NCBI GenBank assembly: GCA_015680905.1 | Contig: CM027384.1 | Coordinates: 68,579,001 to 68,643,000, forward strand | DNA from: Coptis chinensis | Taxonomy: Eukaryota; Streptophyta; Magnoliopsida; Ranunculales; Ranunculaceae | Direction of reading: 5' to 3' | Length of the DNA stretch: 64,000 nt | Shown: piece by piece, positions 47,280-58,895 of the stretch | How positions within the stretch are numbered: the first letter of the stretch is position 1 | Layout of the letters: each line of letters begins with the position of its first letter | Program-made: the position numbers and the translations under genes | Notes under the pieces: model-generated | Told to the model about the DNA's origin: nothing | Databases searched by the model: none | What the model saw: the letters and a program-made list of their open reading frames with translations, nothing else

Positions 47280-49660
47280 ATGGGTCCTCGATCAAAGAAT
47301 GTGAAGAATGTAGCGAAAACTACATTAAAGGGTGTTAAGAAATTGTTTGGTGGCGGTTCCTCTAGCGGTGATGCAGGTTGGAAGAAAAAGACATAGGGCG
47401 ACGGGCTTTAATCCATCGGTAGTAGAGGGACCATTTGGAAAAAGAGGTTCTTGAGGTTCCCGAGGTTGATTCGTTTAGTGAAGATAGTGTAGATAGTGTA
47501 GATAGTGATATTAATGTAGGTTTAGATGTAGGTTTAGATGTAGGTTTAGATGTAGGTTTAGACAAAGGGAAGAGTATAGTAGAAGAGGAGAGTGAGAGGA
47601 GGAGGAGAGGAGGGAGGAGGAGGATGAGGATGAGATGATGATGATGTTGAAGAATATGTGGTAGAAGGCGCACCACCAAAGGAAGAAGCACCTCCCAGAT
47701 GGATTTCGTAAGAAAATCCAATGATGATTTGGAGTTTCAAAGAGGTGTGTATGGGGAGGCCCGTATGAGTCGAGTTGTTGTTGTATGACTATGCGTGCAT
47801 GTCGTCATTGTGTTTGGGAGAGAAGGGTAATATTTTGTTTTTCTTGTGTACTTTGATTTTCTTTTTATAAAATCTTTTGTTTACGCTCATATATATCTAA
47901 TGCGCTTTCGGTTGTTTTGAGGAGGATCGCGGGCGTTGAAGTGTGTTTCACACTTAGCGAAGTTATCCCAATGGAATTTCAAAATGAATGTGAAAGGTCT
48001 CCGAGATTTGCCGCGATTGAGAAGGACTGGGTTGTTTGATCTCGTGGAAGGTTATCACGAAAGCATATGGATCCACCATTGATCTCGGCGTTTGTGGAGA
48101 TGGCATCCGGAGACCAACACCTTCCATATGCCAGTTGGGAGATGATCGTGACTTTGGGCGATGTTGTCCAAATCTGTGGAGTCCACCAATTAGAGGAAGA
48201 AGCGGTCTGAGGGGAGATGAAATTTGAACTTACAACAATCGATAAATCTCTTTACATCTTGGTGCGGGCTCCCTATTGATTTGATTAGGGCGGAGATGGA
48301 AGCTAGCGAGGTTCACTTCAAAAGTAAGGCTAGAATTCATCCGGAAGCATTTTGCGAACAAGATTCATGATAGCCCTATATGTGACGCTCTTTGGGAATG
48401 TGGTAGAAGGCCTCGAAGTTTCGGGGATGTTCAACGGACTTTATTAGAGCTTTTATTCTTACTTTTTTCTTTGGATGTGCCGCTTTTATCGACAAGTCCG
48501 GACCGGAAAGTGCCTATATGTTATCCGGAGGCCGTTGTTGAAATTCGATGAGATAGAAGAGTATGCATGGGGTGCGACAATTTTGGCGTTTTTATATAGA
48601 GGTCTCGGGCTGCCGTGATGCGCGAAGGTGAAAGGAGTTCTGGGCTATATGACTCTTCTACGTAAAACTTGAGTATTTTAGAGTTTATTTTTTTTTAATG
48701 TTAATTTTATTACTCTATCAATATGTTAACTATTTGTGTATATCTAGGCATGGATCTATGAGTATTTTCCTCGGTATTCGCGCGATCCCCCAAACTTCAA
48801 CTATATCTCGCCTCGGCCAAGCGTGCTCATAGACACATCCCATTAAACTCCACACTATTACGACCTGGCGTATGCATTGCGTTTTATCGGCGATAATTGA
48901 TGATTTGAATGAGTTCAATGTAAGTATTAAATTCAATGACAATTTGGTATTTAAGTTTCTTTATATTTATTTTTTAGTAATTGATCATTAGAGTTGTTAA
49001 TGACACATTTGATTTTGTTTCGGTTGTTTGGCATCCCTACAAAAATATCGAGAGATACAAACCCGATCGATGACATTGCATTTTTGAGGGATTGCTATGT
49101 TTTTTCAACATTGTCGAGCTTTACTGTTGTCGCGCAGGGGTGGTCGCGTCGGTTAGGTCACGCGGCAACTTGTACCTAAAGATCCTCCAATGCCAAATTG
49201 GAGAACAAGAACTGGCGGCGGGGCGCGGTATGAGGTGAAATTTGGACCAATATTGGGCCACTTTATTTGAGTCGTGGCGTAATCACGCGTGATTCAACTC
49301 TCGCAACCGAGGACCTATTTCGCCTTATCCATGGGAGTGTCATCAAAACTACATGACTTGGTATCGCGAGGAATTCTCATGTAGTTTTGGTGAACCCCGA
49401 GCTTCTTCCGATTCATCCCTCCACCCGAGACACTTTGCCTAACCGTTCACCGATTGTAAGTATTGTGATTTTTAATTGAGTTTTCTCTAACCGTGATTTT
49501 TGCATTCGATTGGTAACTTATCTTGATTTTTTCTTTTTTCGTGAGCGGCGTCATCGATGAAACCCGATCGTTTGCTAGAGAGAGGTCTGCAATTGGTCGG
49601 AATGATATGCCGAGGGAAGCAAGGACCTCCTTGAACAGCGCACAACTTGACTAGGTGCAA
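47280..49660 (+). pseudogene. Plant mobile domain (PMD) protein, broken
   Basis: Starting MGPRSKNVKNVAKTTLKGVK at 47280, the plus strand carries, through many frameshifts and stops, the order of PMD (MAIN/MAIL-like, aminotransferase-like) proteins: an acidic leader with VGLD repeats, APPKEEAPPRW, RGALKCVSHLAKLSQWNFKM, RWHPETNTFHMPVGEMIVTLGDV, KVPICYPEAVVE, EYAWGATILAFLYRGLG, AWIYEYFPRYSRDPPNFNYI and NRGPISPYPWECHQNYMTWYR. Some of these words need a frame change within the region. In host genes PMD proteins are nuclear and act in silencing and genome stability; many copies in plants are carried by transposons. It converges on the MULE transposase. Intron-like gaps with GTAAGT occur at about 48930 and 49460. 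Confidence 0.8.
47516..47563 (+). repeat. 12-bp minisatellite, four copies
   Basis: GTAGGTTTAGAT repeats four times (last copy ends in C) and, in the PMD leader frame, encodes V-G-L-D repeats just before KGKSIVEEE. Multiples of three keep the frame, so copy number can change harmlessly. Confidence 0.85.
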
Positions 49661-50029
49661 AGATACATTGGTGGGCTATAGTTGATTTGTTTCCGCTTTA
49701 GGGTTTGTAGAATGTGTTTGTAACTTTGTAGTTTAGTTTGATGGATGTAATTCATACATTGATGGATATGATGTTTACATGAATGTTTGAATGGAATTTA
49801 ATGTTTAGGGTTTAGGGTTTAATGTTTGAATGTAATTTGTTTTTTGTTTAGGGTTTAATGTATGAATGGAATTTTATGTATGGATGAATGTTTGATATCG
49901 ATGAATATGGAATTTGATATATGGAATTTTATGTATTGATGTATGGTTTAATGTTTGAATGTTTGATATCGATGAAAAGTGGAATTTGATGAATATGAAA
50001 GTGTTGTAAAACAAAACGAATTTTGAAAT
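49661..50029. other. Spacer with GTTTAGGG and ATGTTTGA repeats
   Basis: Imperfect repeats of AATGTTTGA, TGGAATTTTATG and TTTAGGGTTTA fill the stretch between the PMD end and the first AAACGAC array. Some words match the plant telomere unit TTTAGGG but only two to three in a row. Confidence 0.5.
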
Positions 50030-50300
50030 TTTTTCTTCCAAACGACCCGACCACATCGTTTGGCATAAAGGCCAAACGACCTTCGGCCAGATCGTTTTCC
50101 CTTTATACCAAAATCGACCACGGAAGATCGGTTGCTTTAAATCTCAAGCGACCAGCCGGATCGTTTGGCCTTTAGACAAACGATGTGGTCATGTCGTTTG
50201 GTCTAAAGGCCAAACGACATGCCCACATCGTTTGGTCTTAAAGCGCCAAACGACATGGTATGGTGGGTTTTTGTATTAAAGCCAAACGACTTCACCGTGT
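50030..50300. repeat. AAACGAC/GTCGTTT array A
   Basis: About ten AAACGA or TCGTTT words in both orientations, spaced 15-40 bp, often with GGCC or CACAT between, for example GGCCAAACGACATGCCCACA and the inverted CATGTCGTTTGG. The arrangement allows many small hairpins. It lies at the 3' side of the MULE transposase. Confidence 0.75.
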
Positions 50301-50349
50301 AGTTTCGGTCATTATTGACAACATACTGAACGTTATTTCAAATCATTCG

Positions 50350-50720
50350 ATTATGGTCCGAATCAACTAGTCGATCACTTTCGATTGCCATCGAATCAAC
50401 TTAGTCGATCATTCGATTTCAAAATCACTTTCGATTGACGTCCGAATCAACTTAGTCGATCGCTCTATTTCCAAATCACTTTCGATTGCCGTCCGAATCA
50501 ACTTAATCGATCACTTGATTTCCAAATCAAATCAAATAAAAGCCCTAACATTATTTCCAAATAACAATAAAATAAAATAAAATTACATTTGTTCCAAATT
50601 ACATCAAAATATCAAATTACATCAATATATCACTTAGTCGATCGCCGATTTCAAAATTTGCCGTCGAATCAACTTAGTCGATTACTTCGATTTCCAAATC
50701 AAATCAAATAAAAGCCCTAA
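50350..50720. repeat. ~65-bp tandem array (CACTTTCGATTGCC unit)
   Basis: Units containing CACTTTCGATTGCCGTCCGAATCAACTTAGTCGAT-like text recur about four times between 50350 and 50520, with a further diverged copy near 50650 and a duplicated AAATCAAATCAAATAAAAGCCCTAACATT block at 50523 and 50694. The array directly follows the transposase 3' end. The copies differ at single bases. Confidence 0.75.
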
Positions 50721-50829
50721 CATTGATAACATAAAAATCAAATCAAATTACACTTGTTCCAAATTACATCAAAATACAAATTACATCAAAATATCATATC
50801 GACAACATACAAACAAACTTAGTCGATAA

Positions 50830-53800
50830 CATGTAATGGGTCTTCAACGAGCTCATTTTCCCATATTAAATTGGGAATGTTCAATGCCATAAATTGCAAT
50901 TGCCTTCTTGTCAAGGCCAAATTCCAACTTTCAAAGAATATCATATCGAGCTCTAAGCCATTGGCATTCTTTCGAGGAACCGGACAATCTTCAACAAGTT
51001 CAACATTGACAAAATGATTTCCACCAACATGTGCTACCCAACACTTGGGTCACTCTCTCGAGGGATTTGCTTGGGTTCTCGGCATGAGAAGGAAGCACCG
51101 ACGAGCTCCTAAATGCATAAGGACAACATTAAATCTTGAAGCAAATAAGTATCCAAAAAAAGGCATGCTCATCCACTTATTTAAGGGTCGTAACCTTCTT
51201 CATGTAGGATTTCCTTCATCGAATATAAAACCTCACTTTGATTGTACAAAGTACAATAAAGGGGAGGTTGTCGATAAACTCTTCGTCTAAACTCCCTTTC
51301 TCATCCGTGGCCATTCTTCTTGACTTCTTCCTAATGCAATGCAGAAGCTCTATAACCGCTATTTACCATCGCCAATGGGTCATGGACTCTAACAATGTAT
51401 TTATGCATTTCTTCGGGAATATCCAACCCGTAATCCTTAGGACCCTCGTCTTTCCAAAGTCTAAGCCATCTCTCACATTTCGTGGTGTGGTTTTTTTTGG
51501 AAGGCTTATTTAAATGGTGTGGTTGTTTTTGGTGTTTTGGGGAGAAGGTTTATTTCTTGGTGTGGTTGTTTTGGTGTTTTGGAGAAGGCTTATTTATTGG
51601 TGTGGTGTGGATGTTTTGGGTTGGTAGTTTTGGAGAAGACTTCTTTCTTGGTGTAGTGTGGGTGTTTTGGGTGGCGTAGTGTTTGGTTGTGGCCAGAGAC
51701 CCACTCTTCATGGTCACGTTGAGAATGTTCAAAATGAGATGGATCTCGCTTTGAAGAGTTATCATCTCCAGTTTGAAGCTTTCTACTGCTGCAGCTACCT
51801 TCGGCCGACCTTTGGTTTTGCTTCCTCACAAAGGCGGTACTAGCCATGTACTTTCTTTCGGTGCGGCAATCTCCATAAGCTTCCTAATCATAACCCTCGC
51901 TCTCTTCTTCAAAACCATTGCAAACCTATTCATGAACAAGTCCATGAAGGTGCAACATCGGGACCAACACCACCACCGACACATTGGGAGAAGCGGACAA
52001 TGTTTTCCAAAATGGGTCGATAGCGATCAAAGGGATGGACCGCTCTTGCTCTTCAAACTCAATTAATTCATGAGCACATGGCGGTCCATGGCTCGTCTTA
52101 AATAGCACCAACACCTTATCTCTCCATCTTTAACACGCTTTTTACGGCGGGTATCTATTTCTTCAAATAACAAGTCTAAACACTTGCGTGAGACAAGGCC
52201 TCTCGAGTTCACGTAAACAAAGGAATCCGGTGGTGGTCTTTGAGTTACAATCATACTTCTCTCGAAGGTAGCTCTAATTTCGGACATCCGGATCTCTAGA
52301 ATCGGGTGGATTAAGCTAAACATACTCAAAAAATCATGGCGGTTTGCATTTCCTAGTACCGCTTCACGAGCATGAGACCCTTCAACTCTATTGGTCGTTG
52401 TACTCCCAAAGTGAATGTGTTGGTCGGTTCCAACAACATCACGAATCGATCCCCGAGAGGAAACCAAGTCTCTCGCAAATAACAAACAAAATTGAGTACT
52501 CAACCCCGTAATATTTTTCCAAAGCATCCCATCTACTACTGGAAAATAACCTCTGTCTTCGATTTGACTCTGATGTTCCACGAACTGGGCCTTCTCTACA
52601 AGTTACGTAGTTGGAAAAATATCGTAACATTTTGAAAGGGCCGACGTGGCGATATGCCATCTACATAGATGCTTGTGTGCGTTAGGAAAAACTCATCGGC
52701 GGGCACTCATCGGGGCTAAGTCCCCGCGTCGACCACGATCCGCGGATGGACTTATGTCACCAAGCAAGCCACTAAAATGATGCAGGGGCCCACTCATAGT
52801 CGATTTGTTGTTTGGTGAAGCGGCACGACACCGCGGTGAAAGATTTCCATGTTGAAGTCACTGACAAAGCTGTGCGAAAGGCCACCGATACCATTAGTTT
52901 TGTAGGTAGCGTCTAACATGAAAACTGTTGGAAAAGTCCGAGCCAACTTAACACCTTCCTGGATGGGCCCATAACAATCCCGTTATCTCCTCGGTATTCT
53001 CATCCTGTCTCGACTCCTCAAAATAATGTTCTTTTGCTAACAACTCACGCACTGTGAATTGTGTGAGACCGTTCATATCCATTTCCTCACCTTCGCGCCT
53101 TGCGGTGTAGACTTGGGATATACTAGAGATGTTATCATGATACCTATTCTTGATGGAATCCAATATTTGTTTAGGTTTTATTCCACACTTACTCATCTCG
53201 ACAAATACTTTCGAACTCGGAACGGTTAGTCGGTAGCAAATGCATGTCCTTCAAGGGTCTTCGCCAATGGATGGTTGTGAACACCATTAAGAACGACAAT
53301 TTTCCAACTATCGACGGTCCGCGGCGTTGGAAAATACCTTTTAACTTAAATGGACATCCCGATTTCTTGGTTCCCCGACCTTCTCTTATTAGCCTTCTCT
53401 TAGCCTTCCTTCTTTCTTGTGTGACCGATACACACCCGAGCACTCACAAGCCAAATTCAATCTTGCTTTACTCTCGGTTTCCTTTGGCACACTCAGACTT
53501 TTCAATGACCACAACAACATTAACTTGTCTTCCTCTAGCGGTTGCCCAATCGATTATTGCCTCGCTACGTGTATGAAAGACCTAAACACATAAAAAAACA
53601 ACTATTATTAATACACTAATAAAATTATATTTAGAAAATTTAAAAAAAAAATGAAATCAATGCCTACTCAATCATACCTCTTACGTAGTAAAATTTACGT
53701 TTGTATCACTTAAAATCGGTTGACAATCCACATCATTCGAGTTTGCGTAAGATCGGTTCCCGGATAGCGGCAAAAGAATTCTACATATAGAAGAATAAAA

Positions 53801-54409
53801 CAAGAGTCTCAAACAATGCATTTAGTTTCAAACGACCCGACCATGTAGTTTCATCAAGAGTCCAAACGACCGGCCATGTAGTTCTATATAGTGTAATGAA
53901 ACGACACGCCCATGTAGTTCTGTAGTGTAATGAAACGACCATGTCGTTCGTTAGTAGTGTTCTCAAACTACACCGCCATGTCGTTCCGTAGTGTTCTCAA
54001 ACTACACCGCCATGTCGTTCCGTAGTGTTCTCAAACTACGAGGCCCATGTCGTTTGATAGTGTTACCAAACCACCCGACCATGTCGTTTTGGGCTCGGGT
54101 TTTGCATTCATTCATTTTGCATCCATTTATTCATTCATTCAATCAATCAAGTGTTTTGTATTCATTTTAATCAAGTGTTACCTCATTATTTAGGTTTTGC
54201 ATTTTGTCGTTAACGATTTCTCCGAATTTCATTTGCTTTCGACTTGTTGCATCTTCAAATTCTTCACCTTGACCTTCAACATTTTGTTCCACTTCTTCAC
54301 TTTCAACATATCTTCTATTTTCTCCTTCTCTAATTTGTTGTTCTTCTCTAATTTGTTGTTGTACATCAAACATTACCTCAAATACTTCTTCTTCATCTTC
54401 ATGTTCCAT
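50830..54409 (-). pseudogene. MULE transposase with FAR1-like, SWIM and OTU domains, broken
   Basis: Read leftwards: acidic leader MEHEDEEEVFEV (54409-54167); an intron holding array B; FAR1-like DNA-binding part with RSEAIDWATARGR and TKKSGCPFKLKG (53580-53190); GIKPKQILDSIKNRY and KEHYFEESRQDENTEEITGLLWAHP; the DDE start PTVFMLDATYKTN near 52900; TTTNRVEGSHA and FERSMIVTQ with SRGLVS (52581-52063); PCAHELIEF of the SWIM finger; STKRDPSHFE-like linker (NSSKRDPSHFEHS near 51750); then an OTU-like domain with NSGYRAS, HVGGNHFVNVELVEDCPVPR and ENELVEDPLHV (51480-50830). Multiple frameshifts and stops show it is inactive. MULE transposases with an OTU tail are known in plants. Confidence 0.85.
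53820..54090. repeat. AAACGAC/GTCGTTT array B, in transposase intron
   Basis: Units of the type AAACGACnnGnCCATGTAGTTT and CTCAAACTACACCGCCATGTCGTTCCGTAGTGTT recur about eight times; the last is repeated twice almost exactly at 53960-54030. It uses the same vocabulary as arrays A and C. It lies between the acidic first exon and the FAR1-like exon of the transposase. Confidence 0.75.
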
Positions 54410-55399
54410 TTAGAGAAACTTGAGTGTGTAGAAAACTTGAGTATGTAGAAAAAACTAGTATGTAGAGAAACTTGAGTATTCTATGTAAACCCTAAACTCT
54501 AAACCGAAAGTGAATGAGTATTCTATATATATTTGAAATTTTGATATATTTGAATAATTGAGTGAAATATATTTGTAAACCCCCAAACTAGTTTATTATT
54601 TACAATTGAATAAAAAAAATGGAAAATAACAAGTTTAGATATAAAACAGTTATTATTTTAGATTTGGATAATTTAGTGAAATATGTTTGAAATTAAATTT
54701 TTTTTTTGTATGGGTGCGAAATTTGTAAACCCTAAACCCTAAACCCAAACCCCAAACCCCCAAACTAGATTATGATTCAAAATTTGAAAAAGAAAATAAA
54801 AATAATAAGTTTATAAATAAAACAAATTATTATTTTGAATAATTAAGTAAAATTTGTTAGCACGAATTTTGTAAATAACTCTAAACCTAAAACCCTAAAT
54901 CTCAACCTAGTTTTATGATTCACAATTTTAAAAATAAAATAAAAAATAACAAGTTTAGATATAAAACAAATTATTATTTCAAATAATTAAGTGAAATATG
55001 TTGGTGCGAAAATTCTAAACTTTGAACTCTGAACTCTAAACCCCAAACTAGTTTATGATTCACAATTGAAAAAATAATAATAATAACAAGTTTAGATATA
55101 AAACAAGAGTCTTCTTTAGATTTTTATAATGTAATGTGGGGTGTTGGATTCAAGTACTTGACCATGCAATACACCCCAACCCCGGTATGAGTGGCCCAAT
55201 TCACCGCGCCACCAGACTACTGCATGGATTTAGATTTTAAAAAACAAATTATTATTTTAGATTTTATAGCATGTTTGATTACATGTTTTAACTTTTATAA
55301 AGATACTATGTCATAACAGATAAAAGAGTGTAGAGTGCATGTAGTTTTATTGATGTAATTGTGTTGTTTCTAACCCAATTTTTAAATCGGTTTCAATTT
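54410..55399. other. AT-rich stretch upstream of the MULE transposase
   Basis: Four to five diverged copies of a ~110-bp unit combining AACCCTAAACC, AAACTAGTTTATGATTCACAATT and AACAAGTTTAGATATAAAAC occur at 54560-55110. The TAAACCC words resemble telomere units but are not a telomeric array. A promoter for the transposase would be expected here; no clear TATA box was assigned. Confidence 0.5.
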
Positions 55400-56335
55400 T
55401 TCTAATTCAATTGAAATCGTTTGAGTGCATTTGGAATCGTTTGAGTCGTGTCCAAGTGTACACTCAAACACGTGACCAAGTCGTTTGAGTGTAAACTCAA
55501 ATTACATGTCCAAGTCGTTTGAGTGTTACTTTTTGAGTTTGAGTTACACTCAAACTAGATGGCCAAGTCGTTTGAGTGTATACTCAAACGATATGGACAT
55601 GAAAGTCGTTTGAGTGTTACTCACACTAACAACATCTGAAACTACGCGGCCATGTAGTTTGAGTGTACACTGAAACTACGCGGTCATGTAGTTTGAGTAT
55701 ACACTCAAACTACATGACCGCGTAGTTTGAGTGTACACTCAAACGACATGGCCGCGTAGTTTGAGTGTTAGTGTGAGTAACACTTGAAACTTCTGTGGCC
55801 ATGTAGTTTGAGTGTACACTGAAACTACGCGGTCATGTAGTTTGAGTGTACACTCAAACTACATGACCATGGTTTGAGTGTACACTCAAACGACATGGCG
55901 GCGTAGTTTGAGTGTTAGTGTGAGTGAGTAACAACTTCTGTGCCATGTGGTTTGAGTGTACACTCAAACGACTTGGTCATGTAGTTTGAGTGCACACTCA
56001 AACGACATGGCCTCGTGGTTTCGGTGTACACTCAAACTACATGGTTGTTTGAGTGTACACTCAAACGACATGGCCGCCGTAGTTTCGGTGTTAGTGTGAG
56101 TAACACTCAAACGACTTGGTCATGTGCCGATGCGAGTGTACACTCAAACGACTTGGCGAAGTCGTTTTGTTTTCACTTAAACGACTTGGTCATGTCGTTT
56201 TACGTTTTACACTCAAACGACCGCGACCATGTCGTTTGAGTGTACGTAAACGACTTGCCAAGTCGTTTGTTGTGCTCGTTTCACGGCGACGTGACATGGT
56301 CGGTGTCGTTTGAGTGTAAAAAGAAACGACGGGAG
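55400..56335. repeat. Palindromic array C around GTTTGAGTGTACACTCAAAC
   Basis: The unit is a perfect 20-bp palindrome followed by GACATGGCC or TACATGACC type spacers; the core GTGTACACTCAAAC appears about eight times exactly, with many variants (GTGCAC, GTATAC centres). Neighbouring units are joined so that AAACGACATGGC and GCCATGTCGTTT pair as larger inverted repeats. The array spans ~0.9 kb at the 5' side of the MULE transposase and probably represents its terminal or subterminal region. Frames read through it are artefacts. Confidence 0.85.
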
Positions 56336-56344
56336 GGTTCGTTT

Positions 56345-56921
56345 TGGCACCGGTTGAATTGGTTCTTTGGGCTTGGGCTTTATGGCAAATTTGTAATATG
56401 GCAAATTTGTAAAATTTCTTTTTTTTTGAGGGGTTGCCCAATCCAATTTGATGAGTGCCCAATGGAATCACCTTGTACTTTTGTTTTGTATTTATGCTCC
56501 TTTTCAGTGAATAGTGAATTTATTGGGTAATTGGCTATGACAATACAATAGTTACTGAAAAGTAATAATTGACTACATTGAGTTTAGTGATTTTGTTCTA
56601 ACTGGTAACCTTGGACTTCATTTGTTATGAGTCTAGAATATCTTGGTAGTTTTGACCTCCATTTTGGTCCAGAAAGTATTCGATCCCATTCAAATTTCGG
56701 TTGAAAATGAAAGCTAGAAAAACATCAGGCGGTCCTTCCTACAAATGGCAAAAAGATCTTATTAGTTTTGTAACATGTATCTAGGAACCCAGTTAAATGT
56801 TGATTGGCCATATGTTATGAATTCCAATTGAGGTAATTAAATATGTAGCAATACATTTTGACTATTTAGGAGCTTATGAGTGGCTCAGTTTGGGTTAAGG
56901 TGTTTGTGAGATATGTTAAGT
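56345..56921. other. Stretch between the MULE array and the CACTA-like end
   Basis: No gene. ATGGCAAATTTGTAA is duplicated at about 56382 and 56398. The MULE terminal repeat may lie around 56380-56460 (AAATTTCTTTTTTTTGAGGGGTTGCCCAATCC type text), but no matching left terminus was found. Confidence 0.35.
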
Positions 56922-57350
56922 CACTATAAAAAAGCTGACTTTTAGCCACGAACCAAAACTGTGGGTAAAGGGCTTTAGCCACGGCTATCGGCTGTCGCAA
57001 GTCCGTGGGGTTTTGACCTGTTGGGAAAATGTTAGCTACAGCGAATGACCGTGGGTAATTGCGACGGTCCACGCAACAGCTCAAGCCGTAGGAACTTGCC
57101 ACTGTGAATGACCGTGGCAAACGCGGTCGCAAGTGCCATAGATAATGACCGTGGAAATAGCCGTAGCAACTACCACAGCTCTTGACCGTGGCATAAGCCG
57201 TGGCAAGTGCCATAGATAATAACTGTGGCATAATCTGTTGCAATTATTTTTGTGATAGATAAAAACTGTGGCATAATCCGTGGTAAAAGTACCTCTGCCA
57301 CACACATCTTTTTGCGTTATCTACGGACATTGGCCGTGGCTAAAATGTTT
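56922..57350. mobile_element. CACTA-like terminus with GCCACGG subterminal repeats
   Basis: CACTATAAAAAAG at 56922 starts a run of ~430 bp in which GCCACGG, CCGTGG and GTGGCA words recur at least fifteen times in both orientations (for example GACCGTGGCAAACGCGGTCGC). A CACTA start with dense short subterminal repeats is the hallmark of a CACTA end. The opposite end is not in view; the DUF8039-type exons at 63.5-64 kb suggest that the element continues past the right edge. This terminal assignment is firm; the element's extent is inference. Confidence 0.65.
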
Positions 57351-57377
57351 TAGAATTAAAACAAAAACAAAAACAAA

Positions 57378-57380
<3 letters not shown>

Positions 57381-57418
<38 letters not shown>
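57381..57418. repeat. (TA)n microsatellite
   Basis: About 38 bp of TA repeats follow an AAACAAAAACAAAAA stretch just inside the CACTA-like end. Confidence 0.9.
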
Positions 57419-57420
<2 letters not shown>

Positions 57421-58895
57421 TTTTATCCACTTTTGCCTTTAAATCCAACTAATAATCCATCCTTCCTAATAACAATATTACAAAGAAGCCACATTCCCAA
57501 TCAAAATTCCTTTGCCGAATAATAGATAAAGAGATAAATATTCATACAAGTAAAAAAAAAAAAAGTTTGTAGCAATTTATTACCACAAGCTCAATATAAT
57601 ATGAATTTCCAAATATTTTTCAATATATTTCATCACCCCGTACAAGTAATAATGCCTTAGTTCACCTCACGCATGTTTCTCCGTTACGTTTTATCATTCC
57701 CTTGCACTTGAATACTTTTGAAAATAATTTGAAGTCCGAGCTTTATAGAACCCTAGCCTTAATAATCTTTTCATGAGCATCCACCTGCATACAAATACCT
57801 ACATACAAATGAATCACAAGGAAATGATATTAAAGTCAAAATCCCATAAGTCTAAAAGTCGGAACCTAGTTGAATGGAAAACCATAATGCTCCAACTTTA
57901 TATCAATAGTAATTCATGAAGTTTGGTTGTCATCAACTGCTACATGCTTACATAGTTATATCAACATCCATTCCCTCGTATCATCCTACAAATATAGTTA
58001 GACATATATGTCAGAAATAAATCTTCATGTATATTGTGAAGAACATAAAATGATACAACGTTTAATAAGATGCATGTGTAATTCAATAGAACTTAAGATA
58101 AGAAACAGTCCTTGGCTTTAGCTTACCACAGTAGCAGGTCACACTTGACTAGAAATAAACGGAAGTGAAAACAAGAGAAGCTCCAACATGTTACTATTAG
58201 CAAGTGAAAACATAACTTCATTGTGACCACAATAGTTTTTGGCATTCATATACTTTTAACACCAGTTACCAACCCAAGGACCATCAACTGAAGCTAGGGA
58301 CTATCATGCAGACCTGATTGTCATAATAATACTTATGCATTTTCTACTGCTGTTACTCTCTTCGAAGTGAAAAATGTTATGTCAAGTGTATATCCCTGCA
58401 CATAATCATAATCTAACCATTCACAACTGAGACTCCACACTTTGGATTTAGTGACTGCTTATCGCCTTCTCTATAGACAGCACATGGTCATTGCTTAAAG
58501 ACCCATTCACATGTTAATAAGCAACATGAACTGAAAGACTGTAGGGATGCAGAAATGTTTCTGTTAAGTTCTTTCATGAAATGAAGCTGATGGAGAGTTC
58601 CTTCCCCGGCTCTATTCTTTTCTGGGAAAGAGATAAGTTGGATGTAATTGAGGAAAAAGTGAAAAACTGTACTACAAGGTTTTCTTCAGAAGTTCACTGA
58701 CACATATTCCTTAAGGTATGACCCAATTCAATTGCACACAATCAATTATTTTAATTATCTTAGGGATTTAAGAAACCCAGTCTCAAAACAAAAACCTGAC
58801 CTTTCTATAAGCCTTCACAAACTCCAAGACAGCACAAAATCTCTTCATACAATTCTGACAAAGTTCAGCTGATCCCGTTATTTTATAATTACGTT
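57419..58895. other. Non-coding stretch inside the putative CACTA element
   Basis: No open block with family motifs was found on either strand. The sequence is less AT-extreme than the retrotransposon interior and reads like plant intron or 3' untranslated sequence downstream of the cyclin T fragment on the minus strand. Confidence 0.35.

Noticed and set aside
47362..47740. Minus-strand frames with PTSKPTSKPT and HPHPPPPSSPPP text
   Set aside because: Antisense of the VGLD minisatellite and the GA-rich acidic leader of the PMD pseudogene.
54716..54765. Interstitial telomere
   Set aside because: AACCCTAAACCC runs are only two or three units long, interrupted, and part of a ~110-bp diverged repeat.
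56015..56313. Several overlapping open frames on both strands
   Set aside because: They read through the palindromic array and consist of repeated words such as LKRLG and TLKRHG.
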